The position numbers and the translations under genes were made by a program. Below the pieces are notes generated by a model, which saw only the letters and a list, made by a program, of their open reading frames with translations, made no database searches and was not told where the DNA came from. Shown here piece by piece: positions 8,906-17,190 of a stretch of DNA of 64,000 nt. The stretch spans positions 1 to 64,000 of the forward strand of contig NZ_JABBNC010000046.1 in assembly GCF_012933445.1 (NCBI RefSeq), written 5' to 3'. The stretch's first letter is position 1, and each line of letters starts with the position of its first letter. Origin of the DNA: Actinoplanes sp. TBRC 11911. GTDB taxonomy: Bacteria; Actinomycetota; Actinomycetes; Mycobacteriales; Micromonosporaceae.

Positions 8906-10000
8906 ATGCGGCCGGTACGCTTCGTCGCCCTCTCCGAGGACGGTCAGGCCATGGTGCTCGCCGATGAGGTCGGCCGGCTCCTGGCGCTCCCCATCGACGA
9001 TCGGGTGGCCGGCGCGATCGGGCACGACGGACAGCAGGCCTCGCCCGCGGGCACGGCCGTGGCGGTCATGTCGCCCGATGTCACGTCCTCGTTGTCCCCG
9101 CGCGACATCCAGTCCCGCATCCGCTCCGGTGAGTCCGCGGAGGACGTCGCACGCATCGCCGGCGTCCCGGTCGACCGGGTGCTGCGCTATGCGGGGCCGG
9201 TGCTGCAGGAGCGCGCGATGCTCGCCCAGCACGCCCGCCGCACGCGTTTGAAGACATCGGATTCCGGCGCCGCGCTCGCCGAGGTGGTGGACAGCCGGCT
9301 GTCGCAGCACGGCATCGACACCGAGAAGATCTCGTGGGACGCGTTCCGCCGCGACGACGGCACCTGGCGCATCGTCGCCACGTGGCCGTCCGGCAAGGCG
9401 ACCGCGCAGGCCATCTGGGATCTCGACAAGGGACGCCAGGTCGTCTCGCCGCATGACGACATGGCGCAATATCTGTGTGCCGAGCGCCCGACCCAGATCC
9501 TCGGTCAGGACCCGGTGCCGGAGCGCCCGTTCATCTCCGCGCAGGGCGGCCACGGCCTGCCCGGCCCGGCATCGCGCTCCGACGCCGCCCGCCCCGGTCA
9601 CGGCCTGCCCGAGACCGGCCCGCGCCGCGGCGACCGTGACCGCGGCGACCCGATCCGGTCCGGCCGCGACGCCTTGCTCGCCGCGCTGGACCGCCCGCTG
9701 ACCGGCCAGACCAGCGGCCGCAACCTGGACGCCGGCCCCGCCGAGACGCCCCGCCGCCCGGTCGCGGGTGGTGCCGCGGCGCTGCTGGGCGGCGGTTCCG
9801 GTTCCGCCTTCGACGACGACGCCGACCTGCCGAAAGAGGTGCCGGCCGTGCCCTCGCTGGCGGTGCTGCGGCCGCGGCGCACGGTCGGCCAGCCCGGGCA
9901 GCAGCCCGCGGAGACCGACGAGACCAAGCCGCGCAAGCGCCTGCCCAGCTGGGACGACGTCCTGTTCGGCGGCGGCCCCGCGGCCCGCGAGTCGTCCTAG
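8906..10000 (+). CDS. sepH: Septation protein SepH (DUF3071)
   Basis: A 364-residue protein. The first ~200 residues form the conserved domain with a helix-turn-helix-like segment (RSGESAEDVARIAGVPVDRVLRY), followed by WDAFRRDDGTWRIVATW; the remaining half is a Pro/Gly/Arg-rich disordered tail ending in KRLPSWDDVLFG. SepH is known in Streptomyces and Mycobacterium to bind FtsZ and promote Z-ring assembly. ATG 8906 is chosen because GGAGG lies six bases upstream and the protein then begins at the family-typical MRPVRFVALSEDG. Positions 8645-8905 upstream hold no gene. Confidence 0.9.
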   Translation: MRPVRFVALSEDGQAMVLADEVGRLLALPIDDRVAGAIGHDGQQASPAGTAVAVMSPDVTSSLSPRDIQSRIRSGESAEDVARIAGVPVDRVLRYAGPVLQERAMLAQHARRTRLKTSDSGAALAEVVDSRLSQHGIDTEKISWDAFRRDDGTWRIVATWPSGKATAQAIWDLDKGRQVVSPHDDMAQYLCAERPTQILGQDPVPERPFISAQGGHGLPGPASRSDAARPGHGLPETGPRRGDRDRGDPIRSGRDALLAALDRPLTGQTSGRNLDAGPAETPRRPVAGGAAALLGGGSGSAFDDDADLPKEVPAVPSLAVLRPRRTVGQPGQQPAETDETKPRKRLPSWDDVLFGGGPAARESS

Positions 10001-10012
10001 CTCGCCACCCTT

Positions 10013-10264
10013 CTAGCTCGCCGTCGTCTTGGCGGGGGCCGGGGTCGTCTTGACGGCGCTCGGGTTGCCCGGCTCCCCGACACCCGACGTCACGATCGAC
10101 GTGAGCAGCGAAGCCAGCGCGGCCAGCCCGGCGACCGACAGAACCTTGCCCCAGTTCACGTCCACAATGCCCAGCCCGTTACTGGTGATCAGCGCGAGAA
10201 TCGCCTGAGCAAAAGTCTTGATCAGGCGCTCGAGTGCCTGCTTCCAGAAGTTCTTGGTGAACAC
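10013..10264 (-). CDS. Phage r1t-type holin-like small membrane protein
   Basis: An 83-residue protein starting at GTG 10264 with AAGGAG just upstream. The N-terminus FTKNFWKQALERLIKTFAQ and the WGKVLSVAGLAALASLLTS segment are typical of the actinophage/r1t holin family: an amphipathic helix, a short hydrophobic helix, a WxxxLSVAG turn and a second membrane helix, then a Thr/Ala/Pro/Lys tail. Such holins normally form lesions for endolysin export. No endolysin or other phage gene lies nearby, so this is an orphan copy. It converges with sepH, leaving 12 bases between the stops. Confidence 0.75.
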   Translation of the reverse strand: MFTKNFWKQALERLIKTFAQAILALITSNGLGIVDVNWGKVLSVAGLAALASLLTSIVTSGVGEPGNPSAVKTTPAPAKTTAS

Positions 10265-10340
10265 GAGTCTCCTTAGGTCGCACCTCGCCAGTACGAACGG
10301 CCACATTCGACCGTGGTTCAGCCAACCTAGGCTGAGGCGC

Positions 10341-11051
10341 ATGGATCTCGAACACCTTCTGGACATGCTGGCCGCGCCGGATCCGGTGGTCCGTGACGAG
10401 CAGGCGTACACGCAGGTCGCCGCCCTGGTACGCGCCGGCTCGCTGGACGACCGGCTGGTCGAGATCGGCGATGCGATGGCGGACCGGTTCGCGCATCCGG
10501 AGATCCAGGCGCGGGCGTTCGCGCCTTTGGTGCTCGGCCTCGTGGTGCGGCGGTCGCTTGTGGATGATGCCGTGGTGCGGCGCTGGTGGGAGGCGTTCGC
10601 GTCGTGGTGGCCGGCCCAGACTGACGTCCAAGGGTGGGATCCGGAGCTCGGGTGGTTGCATGCGGTGGCGCACGGGGCCGACCTGGTCGGCGCGTTCGGG
10701 GCGTCGACGCGGCTGCCGGCGGGCCTGTTGCTCACCCTGATCGCGGCGCGAACGACGGCACCCAGTTCCTACCGGTACGAGCAGATGGAGGAGGACCGGC
10801 TGGCCCGGGCCGCGGCGGAAGTCCTGTCGCGTCCGGACTTGACCGTTGCGGAGTCCACCGGATGGCTCGAGGTGGTCGACAAGTTGTTCGCGACGGGTGG
10901 ACCGGGCCCGGTGCCGGCCCCGGTGGCCAACACATTGGCGATGTTGAAGGCGACCTACATCATGGCGGACCGCGGCGGTGCGGCCGTCGTGGCGGAGGGG
11001 ATCGCCGAGCGGCTGCATTTCGTGTTCCCCGCGTATCCGGCGGCCCGCTGA
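10341..11051 (+). CDS. DUF2785 domain protein
   Basis: A 236-residue, mostly helical soluble protein recognised by the DUF2785 signature ELGWLHAVAHGADLVGAF in the middle. The family has HEAT-like helical character and no known function. ATG 10341 starts the protein at MDLEHLLDML. There is no clear ribosome binding site, and TAGGCT just upstream could be a -10 box for a near-leaderless mRNA. It is divergent from the holin-like gene. Confidence 0.8.
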   Translation: MDLEHLLDMLAAPDPVVRDEQAYTQVAALVRAGSLDDRLVEIGDAMADRFAHPEIQARAFAPLVLGLVVRRSLVDDAVVRRWWEAFASWWPAQTDVQGWDPELGWLHAVAHGADLVGAFGASTRLPAGLLLTLIAARTTAPSSYRYEQMEEDRLARAAAEVLSRPDLTVAESTGWLEVVDKLFATGGPGPVPAPVANTLAMLKATYIMADRGGAAVVAEGIAERLHFVFPAYPAAR

Positions 11052-11160
11052 ACGCGAGAGGGACCGCTCACGCTCTGCACAGGACACGTTTATCAGGCGC
11101 ACCGGACAGGGATCGCTGGTGCGGGGCCCAGAACGGCCGCCCACAGACCCGGTACCCGGG

Positions 11161-11253
11161 GGCGGCCCGGGACCGAGGGCGGCCCGGGACCGAGGGCGGC
11201 CCGGGACCGAGGGCGGCCCGGGACCGAGGGCAGCCCCGGTACCGAGGGCAGCG
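11161..11253. repeat. 17-bp tandem repeat, about 5 units
   Basis: The unit GGGACCGAGGGCGGCCC recurs at about 11169, 11186, 11203 and 11220, followed by a diverged unit from 11237. It lies about 110 bases beyond the DUF2785 stop. Confidence 0.85.
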
Positions 11254-11504
11254 CGGTCGAGCCGATCATGGCCCGGGTCATGCGGCCAGTCGCCCTGGGG
11301 CACCGCATCGGGGTGCCCTCGCTGCGGCACATGAGGTTCGAACGCCGCACCGCCCACGAGACGACGCTGGGCCTGGACGCACGATCGCGGACCCGCCACC
11401 CCACCGCGTCCCGGTTGGGCTACGCGGACGGAATGCCGCTGCACGCTCGCTTTCGTAGCCTTCGCGCGCATTTGATGCCACCTTGCCCCGATGTGCCGGC
11501 GGGA

Positions 11505-11565
11505 ATTTCGAGACCTTGGAGAGTTATGGCTCGAATGTGGGCCTAACTCTCCAAGGTCTCGAAAT
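11505..11565. repeat. Dispersed hairpin repeat, class A, copy 1
   Basis: Perfect 22-bp arms (11505-11526 and 11544-11565) around a 17-nt loop TGGCTCGAATGTGGGCC. The inner arm CCTTGGAGAGTT is shared by every copy in the window. The outer arm GAGACC/GGTCTC defines class A. Confidence 0.9.
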
Positions 11566-11662
11566 CGGGCGGCAAACGGCCACTCCAAAAGCTGCTATAG
11601 ATGGACAAAATCACCGTCCTATTCGGACGAGCGTCCACGATGCGGATACCTGCTTCCGAATA

Positions 11663-12066
11663 GTGGAACCGTTCAGTTGTTTCTCGCGCCGCTCACCTTC
11701 CGATGAGTTGGCCTTCCATCGCAGGTCTGTGAGGGCTCTAGCTGTGGGGAGCTGGGACGTTCCGGCCGTGGCGGGTGCCCACACCTGCGGTGGGTCGCCG
11801 CGGCGTGGGCAACCACAACCTCCCCGGCCTCGCAACTCCCCACACCCGGGTGAGGGCCGCCGCGACGTGGGCAACCACAACCTCCCCGGCCTCGCAACTC
11901 CCCACACCCGGGTGAGGGCCGCCGCGACGTGGGCAACCACAACCTCCCCGACGTCGCAACTCCCCACACGGGGGGCTGCCACTGTGCGGAGCTGGGACCT
12001 GTCCGGGCCTGGCGGCGTCGCCTCGCACGGGGGACTCCCGGCCGACGGAGCCAGATGAACAGTTAC
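11663..12066 (+). mobile_element. MITE-like element with terminal inverted repeats, copy 1
   Basis: The left end GTGGAACCGTTCAG (11663-11676) is matched by a degraded inverse at the right end (about 12053-12066). The body matches the element at 21530-21819 in the same orientation but is longer because of a 62-bp tandem expansion. No transposase is encoded, so any movement would need factors in trans. Confidence 0.65.
11790..11975. repeat. 62-bp tandem repeat, three units
   Basis: The segment GTGGGCAACCACAACCTCCC recurs with a 62-base period; for example TCCCCGGCCT falls at 11821 and 11883. The corresponding region of the related element near 21.6-21.7 kb has one unit. Confidence 0.9.
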
Positions 12067-12416
12067 GAATAGTGAAAACGCGTTGGGGGTCAGCTCAAGT
12101 GGGAGGCCGGATACGGGCGGGTGACGCGGTGGACACGCGGTCGGTCACTTCCGTCGTAGGGGAGATGACCTCGCCGAGCATGACCACGTCGGACAGTCGG
12201 GGTTGCTGACACCTCGGCCGCGGTGTGCCTCGGGCGACAACCCGTAGACGAACGAGCCGACGGCAGCGGCCAACGCGGCGTAACGGAGGCGGCGGCGCGC
12301 GAGGTGACGCGTGGGGAGTCGCGGCCTAGGCACCGGCTTGTACGCCCGGCGCACGGCGATGGGGTGCGGCGGCGACTCTGCGCGGACTGGCTGCCCGCCT
12401 GCCGGGGTGAGCGGGC

Positions 12417-12493
12417 GGGACGGCCCGGGCGTGGGTGAGGAGGGTGAGTTGCAGCTGGCCGGCCGGGCGCCACGGGACTCTGCCAGCCCGTAC
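12417..12493 (+). repeat. 77-78 bp palindromic-core repeat, diverged copy
   Basis: It runs from GGGACGGCCCGGGCG to CAGCCCGTAC and aligns with the copies at 22507-22584 (same orientation) and 24393-24470 (inverted). The palindromic core is partly decayed. It lies 15 bases beyond the stop of the metallophosphoesterase gene. Confidence 0.7.
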
Positions 12494-12508
12494 GTGGGGA
12501 ATGGTCTT

Positions 12509-14215
12509 TTATTTGACTATCACCGGCTCCTCTATGCGGTGGGCGGCCAGTGGAGTCTCCGGGCTTAGCCACGAGCTGTCGGGTGCGCCCTGCGGGTTGG
12601 CCACCCAGTCACGACATATCCGGTTTATGCCGATGGGGTGGATCGTCAGGGTGCCGTCGGAGGCGATGTGCATGCGCAGGAAGCTCTTGGCGTCCTCGAT
12701 GCCCTGGCCGGCGAAGAGTTCGTTGACGTTGACGTCGAAGAAGCTGGCGATCAGCAAGTAGAGCGCGCACAGCTGAGTGGACACGAAGCCGATGATCGGG
12801 CCGTAGATGACCGCGGCGACCACCAGCGGGGCCGGCCACGCCCAGTCGTGCGGGGGTAATCGGAGCCAGACCCACGTGCCGCCGATGGCCAGCGCGATCT
12901 GGGCGAGGGCGTGCGACAGGCCGAGGAGCCAGCGTTTCGCGTGGGTCTTGCGGTTGGCGGCGGTGGGCTGGGCGAACAGGACGCCGCCGGCCAGGATCAG
13001 GAACAGCATGATGGAGAGCGGGATCGTGAACAGGCGCTGGATCGTGTCGGCCTGGCCGACCGCGCCCGCCATGGCCAGCATCGTCAGCGTCTGGATCAGG
13101 CCGAGCATGGTGACGAAGCCGGGATTGCGGGTGGGCACCCGGCCGAACACACCCCAGCTCATCCGGCGCGAGGTCGCGGCGTCCGGGAAGCGGGCGCGCA
13201 GGCCGTAGCGGCGGCTGTCGCTCTTGCTGCGGGTGAGCGTCTCCACCGGCGGGACCACCAGGGCGTCCGGGAGCTGATGCGTAGCCAGCAGGTAGGCGCC
13301 GCCGCCGCCACACGTGATCAGCTCGCGCTCGGCGTCGTTATAGCGCGCGTAGTGGTGCAGGTCGCCGGAGACGAGCACGCGCACCTCGGCCTCGGCGGGC
13401 GTGAGGATCGCGCGGATGAAGTAGTCGATCGCGTCGTACGTCTCCGGGTCGTCCTTGGCCTTGACCCACTTCGGTGACGGCGTCATCAGGATGACCTTGT
13501 CGCCGGGGCGGATGTGCTGGGCGGCCTTTTCGAAGTAGAGAAGCTGGGGATCGTCGATGTACGCCCCGGACTGCTCGTCGATCGCGAACAGCCACCAGTT
13601 CGCGGGGAGCCGCACCGCGAAATACGACCGGCGCTGCTGGGTGAGCCAGCCCCCGATGTAACCGTCCTTGCGGCGGGCGAACAAACGCAGGAAGGCGGTC
13701 AGCCCGTCATACCAATCGTGGTTGCCGGGGAGCGCGAACAGCGTCGGGCGCGGGCCCGCGAGGGGAGTTTCCGGCAGCGCGGCGCGATAAGGGCCCTTTG
13801 TCCGATTCTCGTAGCCGTCGCCGCGGGCCAGCGGATAGACCTGGTCGCCGCCCATCAGCAGCAGCCGGCCCCGGGGCAGCGACGCGTCGCCGACGTCGAG
13901 CCGGGGCTGGGCCAGTAGGTATGCCACCGAATAGGTCGCGTGGAAACCGTCGCCCAGGTCGGCCACGTAGTCGAGCCAGATCTCGCCGTCCTCGGTCATC
14001 GAGTGGTCGAACCAGCTGCCGTCCAACGAGTTCTGCAGCTCGCGCTTGTCCAGGTAGGCGCCGAAGAGGAAGGCCAGCAGGGCGCGTAACCCCGTATTGA
14101 GCAGGAGCAACGGCGCCAGCCAGCCCACCGGCCGCTGCGGGGTGAAGCCGAGCTCCTTCGGATCCATGCTGCGCGGCCGAGGGGGTTCGACTCGGGAAAT
14201 CGTGTCGTCGGTCAC
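12509..14215 (-). CDS. Membrane metallophosphoesterase
   Basis: A 568-residue protein with a calcineurin-like phosphoesterase domain carrying metal-binding motifs in order (LGDGFHATYS, MGGDQVYPLA, LPGNHDWYDG, SGDLHHYARY), then a membrane region of about four hydrophobic helices (roughly residues 365-510) and a short soluble C-terminus. A hydrophobic stretch near the start (WLAPLLLLNTGLRALLAFLFG) may add a helix. The substrate is unknown. GTG 14215 is preferred over ATG 14257 because TAATGT sits exactly seven bases upstream, fitting a leaderless promoter; the ATG has no good ribosome binding site. Confidence 0.8.
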   Translation of the reverse strand: MTDDTISRVEPPRPRSMDPKELGFTPQRPVGWLAPLLLLNTGLRALLAFLFGAYLDKRELQNSLDGSWFDHSMTEDGEIWLDYVADLGDGFHATYSVAYLLAQPRLDVGDASLPRGRLLLMGGDQVYPLARGDGYENRTKGPYRAALPETPLAGPRPTLFALPGNHDWYDGLTAFLRLFARRKDGYIGGWLTQQRRSYFAVRLPANWWLFAIDEQSGAYIDDPQLLYFEKAAQHIRPGDKVILMTPSPKWVKAKDDPETYDAIDYFIRAILTPAEAEVRVLVSGDLHHYARYNDAERELITCGGGGAYLLATHQLPDALVVPPVETLTRSKSDSRRYGLRARFPDAATSRRMSWGVFGRVPTRNPGFVTMLGLIQTLTMLAMAGAVGQADTIQRLFTIPLSIMLFLILAGGVLFAQPTAANRKTHAKRWLLGLSHALAQIALAIGGTWVWLRLPPHDWAWPAPLVVAAVIYGPIIGFVSTQLCALYLLIASFFDVNVNELFAGQGIEDAKSFLRMHIASDGTLTIHPIGINRICRDWVANPQGAPDSSWLSPETPLAAHRIEEPVIVK

Positions 14216-14222
14216 GTTAGGC

Positions 14223-14228
14223 ACATTA
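14223..14228 (-). promoter_or_regulatory. Candidate -10 box of a leaderless promoter
   Basis: TAATGT on the minus strand ends seven bases before GTG 14215, so transcription would start at or next to the first codon. No strong -35 is seen; TCGAAA lies about 18 bases upstream. Confidence 0.4.
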
Positions 14229-14315
14229 GACCGGGGGTGCGACAGTTTTCGATCCACGCCACGTCCAGCCCCCGCCTCGGCGCTCCGGCCGGATACCGTA
14301 CACTTGGTCTCCGTT

Positions 14316-14392
14316 GCCGCCTTAGCTCAGTCGGCTAGAGCGACGCACTCGTAATGCGTAGGTCGACGGTTCGATTCCGTCAGGCGGCTCCA
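14316..14392 (+). tRNA. tRNA-Thr(CGU)
   Basis: A full cloverleaf can be drawn: acceptor GCCGCCT with AGGCGGC, a D arm, an anticodon arm ACGCA/TGCGT enclosing CTCGTAA (anticodon CGT, reading ACG), and the T arm GACGG TTCGATT CCGTC. The discriminator is T at 14389 and CCA is encoded at 14390-14392. A possible -10 box TACACT lies at 14299-14304. Confidence 0.96.
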
Positions 14393-14397
14393 GTAGA

Positions 14398-14426
14398 GGT
14401 CCAGGTCAACCAACCTGGGCCTTTTT
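14398..14426 (+). terminator. Rho-independent terminator after tRNA-Thr
   Basis: GGTCCAGGT pairs with ACCTGGGCC (one bulge/mismatch) around a short loop and is followed by TTTTT. It is the only terminator seen here with a clear U tract. It ends next to the stop of the convergent MFS gene. Confidence 0.85.
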
Positions 14427-14429
14427 CAA

Positions 14430-15686
14430 TTACGCTGCCGCCGCCTGCCAGGCCTCGTCGGCCGCGGCCTTCAACGCCATGCCCTCGTCGCCCCGGTAGC
14501 GGAAGAAGCGTGGCAACGCCGCCGCCAGCGCCACCGTGCCCGCGATGCACAACACGCCGCCCACCCAGATCGAGCCGGTCACCCCGATGCGGGTACGGGC
14601 CATCGTGCCCGAGCGCAACTGGCCCAGCAGCGGTCCCGTCGTGTACGAGAGCAGCTCGATCCCGGCCAGGCGACCGCGCAGGTGGTCGGGGATCGTCTGG
14701 CTCCAGATGATGTCGCGGAAGATGCCGGAGTACATGTCGGCGGCGCCCGCGAACGCCAGGCACAGCAACGTCAGCCACAGCGTGTGCGAGAAGCCCACGC
14801 CGACGATGCCCACGCCCCAGAAGAAGGCCGCCAGCAGGACCATCACGCCGTGCCGCTGGACGCGCGACGTCCACGCGGAGCCGAGCGTCGAGAGCAGCGA
14901 CCCGGCGGCGGGCGCGGCGTAGAGCAGGCCGAGCACGCGCGGGCCGCCCAACCCGGTCGCCAGGAACGGGAACAGCGCCTGCGGCATGCCGAACAACATG
15001 GCGTTGATGTCGACCAGGTAGGTGCCCATCAGCTCGGGGCGGGAACGCGCATACCGCAGGCCGGTCAGCACGGCCCGCACCGACGGGCGGTCGGCGGACG
15101 GCGGCGGGGGCACGGCTCGCAGCAGGGTCAGGCACGTCAGCGACACCGCGAAGGTGAGCAGGTCCAAGGCGTACACCCAGGAGAGCGAGACGGACGCGAT
15201 CAGCAGGCCGGCCAGCGCCGGACCGCCCAGCTGAGCCACCTGCGAGCCGAGCGACTGCAACGCGATCACGGCGGGGAGCTGGGTCGGCGCCACCAGCCGG
15301 GGAACGAGAGCCTCGAGGGCGGGACGTTGCACGCCGTCCACACACGCCGTGAGCGCTGCCACGACGTACAGGAGCCAAAGGTGTGGTCTTGAGGAGAGAG
15401 CGTTGATCAGCAGGACGGCACAGAGCCCGGTCAGGGCGAACTCGCCGGCCCGGACCAGGAGGCGGCGGTCGAGGTAGTCGGCGAGCGCGCCCCCGACGAA
15501 CGCCATGACCAGCAGCGGGACCAGCTCGCACACGCCGAGCAGGCCGACCATCAGCGGGTCGTGGGTGAGCGCCGCGACCTGGAACGGGATCGTGACATAC
15601 GTGATGAAAGAGCCGAAACCGGAAGTCGAGCCCCCGATGAAGACCAGCCGATAGTCACGGGACGTGCGGAGGGGGCTCAGATCCAC
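14430..15686 (-). CDS. MFS transporter (EntS/MFS_3 type exporter)
   Basis: A 418-residue protein with about 12 transmembrane helices. The start MDLSPLRTSRDYRLVFIGG and the motif GGALADYLDRRLLVRAGE between helices 2 and 3 place it with multidrug/siderophore exporters. It is paralogous to the transporters at 4277-5611 and 35491-36963. It begins 19 bases after the NUDIX gene on the same strand, so the two are probably co-transcribed. Substrate unknown. Confidence 0.85.
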   Translation of the reverse strand: MDLSPLRTSRDYRLVFIGGSTSGFGSFITYVTIPFQVAALTHDPLMVGLLGVCELVPLLVMAFVGGALADYLDRRLLVRAGEFALTGLCAVLLINALSSRPHLWLLYVVAALTACVDGVQRPALEALVPRLVAPTQLPAVIALQSLGSQVAQLGGPALAGLLIASVSLSWVYALDLLTFAVSLTCLTLLRAVPPPPSADRPSVRAVLTGLRYARSRPELMGTYLVDINAMLFGMPQALFPFLATGLGGPRVLGLLYAAPAAGSLLSTLGSAWTSRVQRHGVMVLLAAFFWGVGIVGVGFSHTLWLTLLCLAFAGAADMYSGIFRDIIWSQTIPDHLRGRLAGIELLSYTTGPLLGQLRSGTMARTRIGVTGSIWVGGVLCIAGTVALAAALPRFFRYRGDEGMALKAAADEAWQAAAA

Positions 15687-15705
15687 GCCGAGGATCGTAG
15701 GGAAC

Positions 15706-16194
15706 CTATTTCAGGACAAGGCGCCCGGTGGCCTCGAACGACGCGAGATCGGCCAGCGTCTCGTCCAGGACGAACGACTTCGGGCCGGGCAGCGCGTCCA
15801 GCGGGAAGAAACCGGCGTCGACAGACTCGTCTGTCTCGCGCAGCAGCGTCCCCTCCCAGGTGTGGATCCGGAACGACATGAGGATCTGCTGGTAGGTGTG
15901 CCCGTAGTCATTCGTGTACGTATATGAGCTGTAGAACGCGAACGGGGTGAGCGACGTGGCCCGGAGCCCGGTCTCCTCCCACACCTCGCGGATCGCGCAC
16001 TCCTCCATGCTCTCGCCGAGCTCCATCGCCCCGGCCGGGATCGCCCAGCGCTTGTTGTCGGAGCGTTGGATCAGCAGCAATCTGTCCTGCTCGTCGATGA
16101 TCACGCCACGCGCGCCGACGAAGAGAATGGTGTCGGTGTCCCCGATGCTCGCCCGCACTCGGCCCAGATAAGACTCAGCCCACGTCAATGCCAC
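15706..16194 (-). CDS. NUDIX hydrolase
   Basis: A 162-residue protein with a complete Nudix box at about residues 55-77 (GAMELGESMEECAIREVW continuing with EETGL), the Mg-dependent motif for cleaving nucleoside diphosphate derivatives. The N-terminal part TILFVGARGVIID starts the beta-grasp typical of the fold. Which nucleotide or coenzyme it cleaves cannot be deduced. It lies 13 bases downstream of ku on the same strand and just upstream of an MFS gene, so it could be read with either. Confidence 0.92.
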   Translation of the reverse strand: MALTWAESYLGRVRASIGDTDTILFVGARGVIIDEQDRLLLIQRSDNKRWAIPAGAMELGESMEECAIREVWEETGLRATSLTPFAFYSSYTYTNDYGHTYQQILMSFRIHTWEGTLLRETDESVDAGFFPLDALPGPKSFVLDETLADLASFEATGRLVLK

Positions 16195-16207
16195 GCGCCA
16201 ACTTTAG

Positions 16208-17098
16208 TCATGCCGATTTCTTGGCCGCCTTCTTCGCGGGTGTGGCCTTCTTGGCCGCGGCCTTCTTGGCGGGAGCTTTCTTGGCGGCAGCTTTCTTGGC
16301 CGGCGGCGCGGCAGACTCCCCGCGCGCCTGCTTGGCCCTCTCCACCGACGCCTTCAACGCCGCCATCAGGTCGATCGCCGCGGACGGCTCCTCCTCGGCC
16401 TCCTCGGGCTGGACCACCTCACGCCCCTCGACCTTCGCGTCGATGACCTCCTGCAGGGCGGCCCGGTAGTTGTCGGTGAACTCGTCCGGTTTGAAGGACC
16501 CGGCCATCGAGTCGATCAGCGACTGCGCCATGGCCAGCTCGGCGGGCCGGGTCTCGATGTCGTCGTCGAGGAAGCCGAACTCGGGCGCGCGCACCTCGTC
16601 CGGCCACAGCATGGTGTTCAGCACCAGCACGCCCTCGTGCACCCGAAGGGTGGCGAGCTGTTCGCGCTGACGCATCGCGATCTTGACGATCGCCACCCGG
16701 TCGGCGTCCTGCAGAGCGTCCCGGAGCAGCACGTACGGCTTCGCGGCCTGCCCTTCCGGCTCCAGGTAGTACGCCTTGGCGAACAGGATCGGGTCGATCT
16801 GGTCGGCGGGCACGAACTCCATCACGTCGATCGCCCGGGACGTGGTCAGCGGCAGGTCGGCGAAGTCCTCGTCGGTGAGGATCACCATCTCGCCGCCGCC
16901 GATGTCGTAGCCCTTGGCGATGTCGTCGTAGCTGACCACCTCGCCGTCGATGGAGCAGGTGCGCTGGTATTTGATCCGGCCGCCGTCGGTGCGGTGCACC
17001 TGATGGAACCGGATGTCCTTCTCCTCGGTCGCGGAGTAGAGCTTGACGGCGATCGACACCAGACCGAAGGAGACCGCGCCTTTCCAGATCGCTCGCAT
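16208..17098 (-). CDS. ku: Non-homologous end-joining protein Ku
   Basis: A 296-residue protein that binds DNA ends as a homodimer ring and recruits LigD. The N-terminus MRAIWKGAVSFGLVSIAVKLY, the HQVHRTDGGRIKYQRTC segment and the middle AYYLEPEGQAAKPYVLLRDAL are diagnostic of bacterial Ku. The last ~35 residues are an Ala/Lys/Pro repeat tail (KKAAAKKAPAKK type), which in other actinobacteria aids DNA binding. ATG 17098 is preferred (GGGAGTGG upstream); an ATG 12 bases earlier is also in frame. It is divergent from the split LigD genes. Confidence 0.95.
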   Translation of the reverse strand: MRAIWKGAVSFGLVSIAVKLYSATEEKDIRFHQVHRTDGGRIKYQRTCSIDGEVVSYDDIAKGYDIGGGEMVILTDEDFADLPLTTSRAIDVMEFVPADQIDPILFAKAYYLEPEGQAAKPYVLLRDALQDADRVAIVKIAMRQREQLATLRVHEGVLVLNTMLWPDEVRAPEFGFLDDDIETRPAELAMAQSLIDSMAGSFKPDEFTDNYRAALQEVIDAKVEGREVVQPEEAEEEPSAAIDLMAALKASVERAKQARGESAAPPAKKAAAKKAPAKKAAAKKATPAKKAAKKSA

Positions 17099-17190
17099 GA
17101 CCACTCCCATACCCAGCGTGAGGCGTTCTGATCAGGATGTCATCAGTGAGACGCCTGCGTAAGGTGTTCGCCGGTGCCTATGGTGATCGG

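Larger units (their letters stand above)
11052..12508. other. Repeat-rich non-coding gap
   Basis: About 1.46 kb with no credible gene. In order it holds a 17-bp tandem repeat (11161-11253), a flank and hairpin shared with the 21.9-22.1 kb region (11430-11662), a terminal-inverted-repeat element (11663-12066) containing a 62-bp tandem repeat, unassigned sequence, and a diverged copy of a 77-78 bp palindromic element (12417-12493). A 69-codon minus-strand frame at 12145-12354 has a hydrophobic stretch but no ribosome binding site. Confidence 0.7.

Noticed and set aside
10013..10264. Prophage remnant around the holin gene
   Set aside because: Neighbouring genes are core (sepH, DUF2785) and no other phage gene, integrase or attachment-site duplication at tRNA-Thr was seen.
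11790..11975. CRISPR-like array
   Set aside because: The 62-bp repeats are contiguous with no unique spacers and no cas genes are present.
12145..12354. 69-codon minus-strand frame with a hydrophobic stretch
   Set aside because: No ribosome binding site, no recognised family, and it lies in a repeat-rich gap. Could be real, but support is too thin.
14316..14430. Integration of a mobile element at tRNA-Thr
   Set aside because: The tRNA 3' end is intact but I found no second copy of it in the window and no integrase gene.
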